Assembly (NCBI RefSeq): GCF_024199985.1
Contig: NZ_JANARS010000001.1
Location: 1-64,000 of the forward strand
From: Nocardioides pinisoli
GTDB lineage: Bacteria > Actinomycetota > Actinomycetes > Propionibacteriales > Nocardioidaceae
DNA length: 64,000 bases
Direction: 5' to 3'
Under the pieces are notes generated by a model. The model did not search any database. It had not been told where the DNA came from and worked only from the letters and a program-made list of their open reading frames with translations. Shown one piece after another: positions 63,611-64,000 of this stretch (positions within the stretch are counted from its first letter, which is position 1; every line of letters starts with the position of its first letter). A program made the position numbers and the translations under genes.

Positions 63611-63690
63611 GAAGGGGCAGGCCGACACCTGGAGGGGGTTGCAACGGCCTCGAAGAGGCGGAGTCCCCGCTCGAGCGGGGGTTCTGCGGC
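63611..63690. repeat. Dispersed 80-bp repeat, copy 2
   Basis: Matches 17101-17180 at about 70 of 80 positions. The central TCCCCGCTCGAGCGGGG is kept but the outer palindrome arms differ (GTTCTGC for AGTCCGC), so it pairs imperfectly here. It lies in the 261-base gap between the pseudogene and the edge gene. Confidence 0.75.
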
Positions 63691-63711
63691 CGGGGGCAGC
63701 CCCTCCCCGGG

Positions 63712-64000
63712 TCAGCCCTTGCGGCCGCGCAGCCGCCGGTAGGCGTCGAGCGAGCCCCGGCCCGCGGGGCTGTTCTCCAGGGTCGTCACGACCTTGCGCC
63801 GGGCCCGGAAGGCGGTGGTCGCCCGGGCCCGCTCGAGCTCCTCGTGCGCCTCGCGCAGCTCGCGGTGGAGCCGCTCCTCGACGGCGCGCAGCCGGGCCCC
63901 CTCCACCAGGAGGGCGGTGATCGCGTCGAGGGCGGGGGGCAGCAGCTCGTCGGCCGTCGCGGCGTCAGGGTCGGCGAAGGGAACCGCGTCGGGACCCAGC
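63712..64000 (-). CDS. Partial CDS running off the right edge (coiled-coil C-terminus)
   Basis: The visible C-terminal ~96 residues are open to the window edge. They contain a helical, charged stretch (VEERLHRELREAHEELERAR) likely to form a coiled coil, and a basic end (AYRRLRGRKG). The rest of the gene is outside the window. A sulfotransferase- or glycosyltransferase-type tail is possible, but no catalytic motif is visible. Confidence 0.55.
   Translation of the reverse strand, partial: LGPDAVPFADPDAATADELLPPALDAITALLVEGARLRAVEERLHRELREAHEELERARATTAFRARRKVVTTLENSPAGRGSLDAYRRLRGRKG

Overview
The window is chromosomal DNA from a very GC-rich actinobacterium. Strong G/C bias at third codon positions, frequent GTG starts, a proteasome activator (Bpa), a TB7.3-type biotin carrier, an actinobacterial plsB / HAD-plsC / WS-DGAT lipid cluster, DUF5926, DUF6457, DUF4446 and PxKF domains together point to Propionibacteriales, most likely Nocardioides or a relative. 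The taxon is an inference from gene content. There is no rRNA, prophage, insertion sequence or CRISPR array. One tRNA gene (Ser, CGA anticodon) is present, and genes are packed on both strands with many 1-4 base stop/start overlaps.

Left third (1-31.5 kb): pntA-pntB transhydrogenase and upp; an operon of tadA with its associated protein and a GNAT; a DUF2254 membrane protein; a triacylglycerol/phospholipid operon (plsB, HAD-plsC fusion, WS/DGAT); tRNA-Ser; a YbaK-type deacylase followed by a PAS-domain remnant; a large secreted VWA plus zinc-metalloprotease protein divergent from a lone receiver domain; a TetR-MMPL export pair with a clear operator; a HAD phosphatase, a membrane-anchored spermidine-synthase-like protein, cardiolipin synthase and a Vps62-like secreted/membrane protein; then a metal-homeostasis block (CDF exporter, VKOR, CmtR-like ArsR sensor, MFS) with two near-identical operators.

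Middle (31.5-49.6 kb): a TB7.3-like biotinyl protein, a nitrilase-family amidase, MobA-like plus DUF6457 plus quinone oxidoreductase, Bpa, two tandem TIMP/NTR-like surface proteins, an operon of serS with two Cof-type HAD phosphatases and a DUF1905 protein, a PAP2-diacylglycerol kinase fusion, pheA with a GDT1-family transporter, arcA, and a small cAMP module (cyclic-nucleotide-binding protein plus class III cyclase).

Right third (49.7-64 kb): housekeeping and hypothetical genes, a TerC-family transporter behind a probable yybP-ykoY manganese riboswitch, a dihydrolipoamide-dehydrogenase-like flavoprotein, a 72-bp tandem hairpin repeat beside an AAA ATPase, an Fpg/Nei glycosylase, aat, a secreted Ca-binding repeat protein, EcsC, and a lipoprotein pseudogene carrying a frameshift and a nonsense codon. 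The last gene runs off the right edge.

The most distinctive signals lie mostly outside ordinary genes: the riboswitch before terC, the paired CmtR-type operators, the TetR operator, several large palindromes between convergent genes, and a dispersed palindromic repeat found at 17.1 and 63.6 kb.
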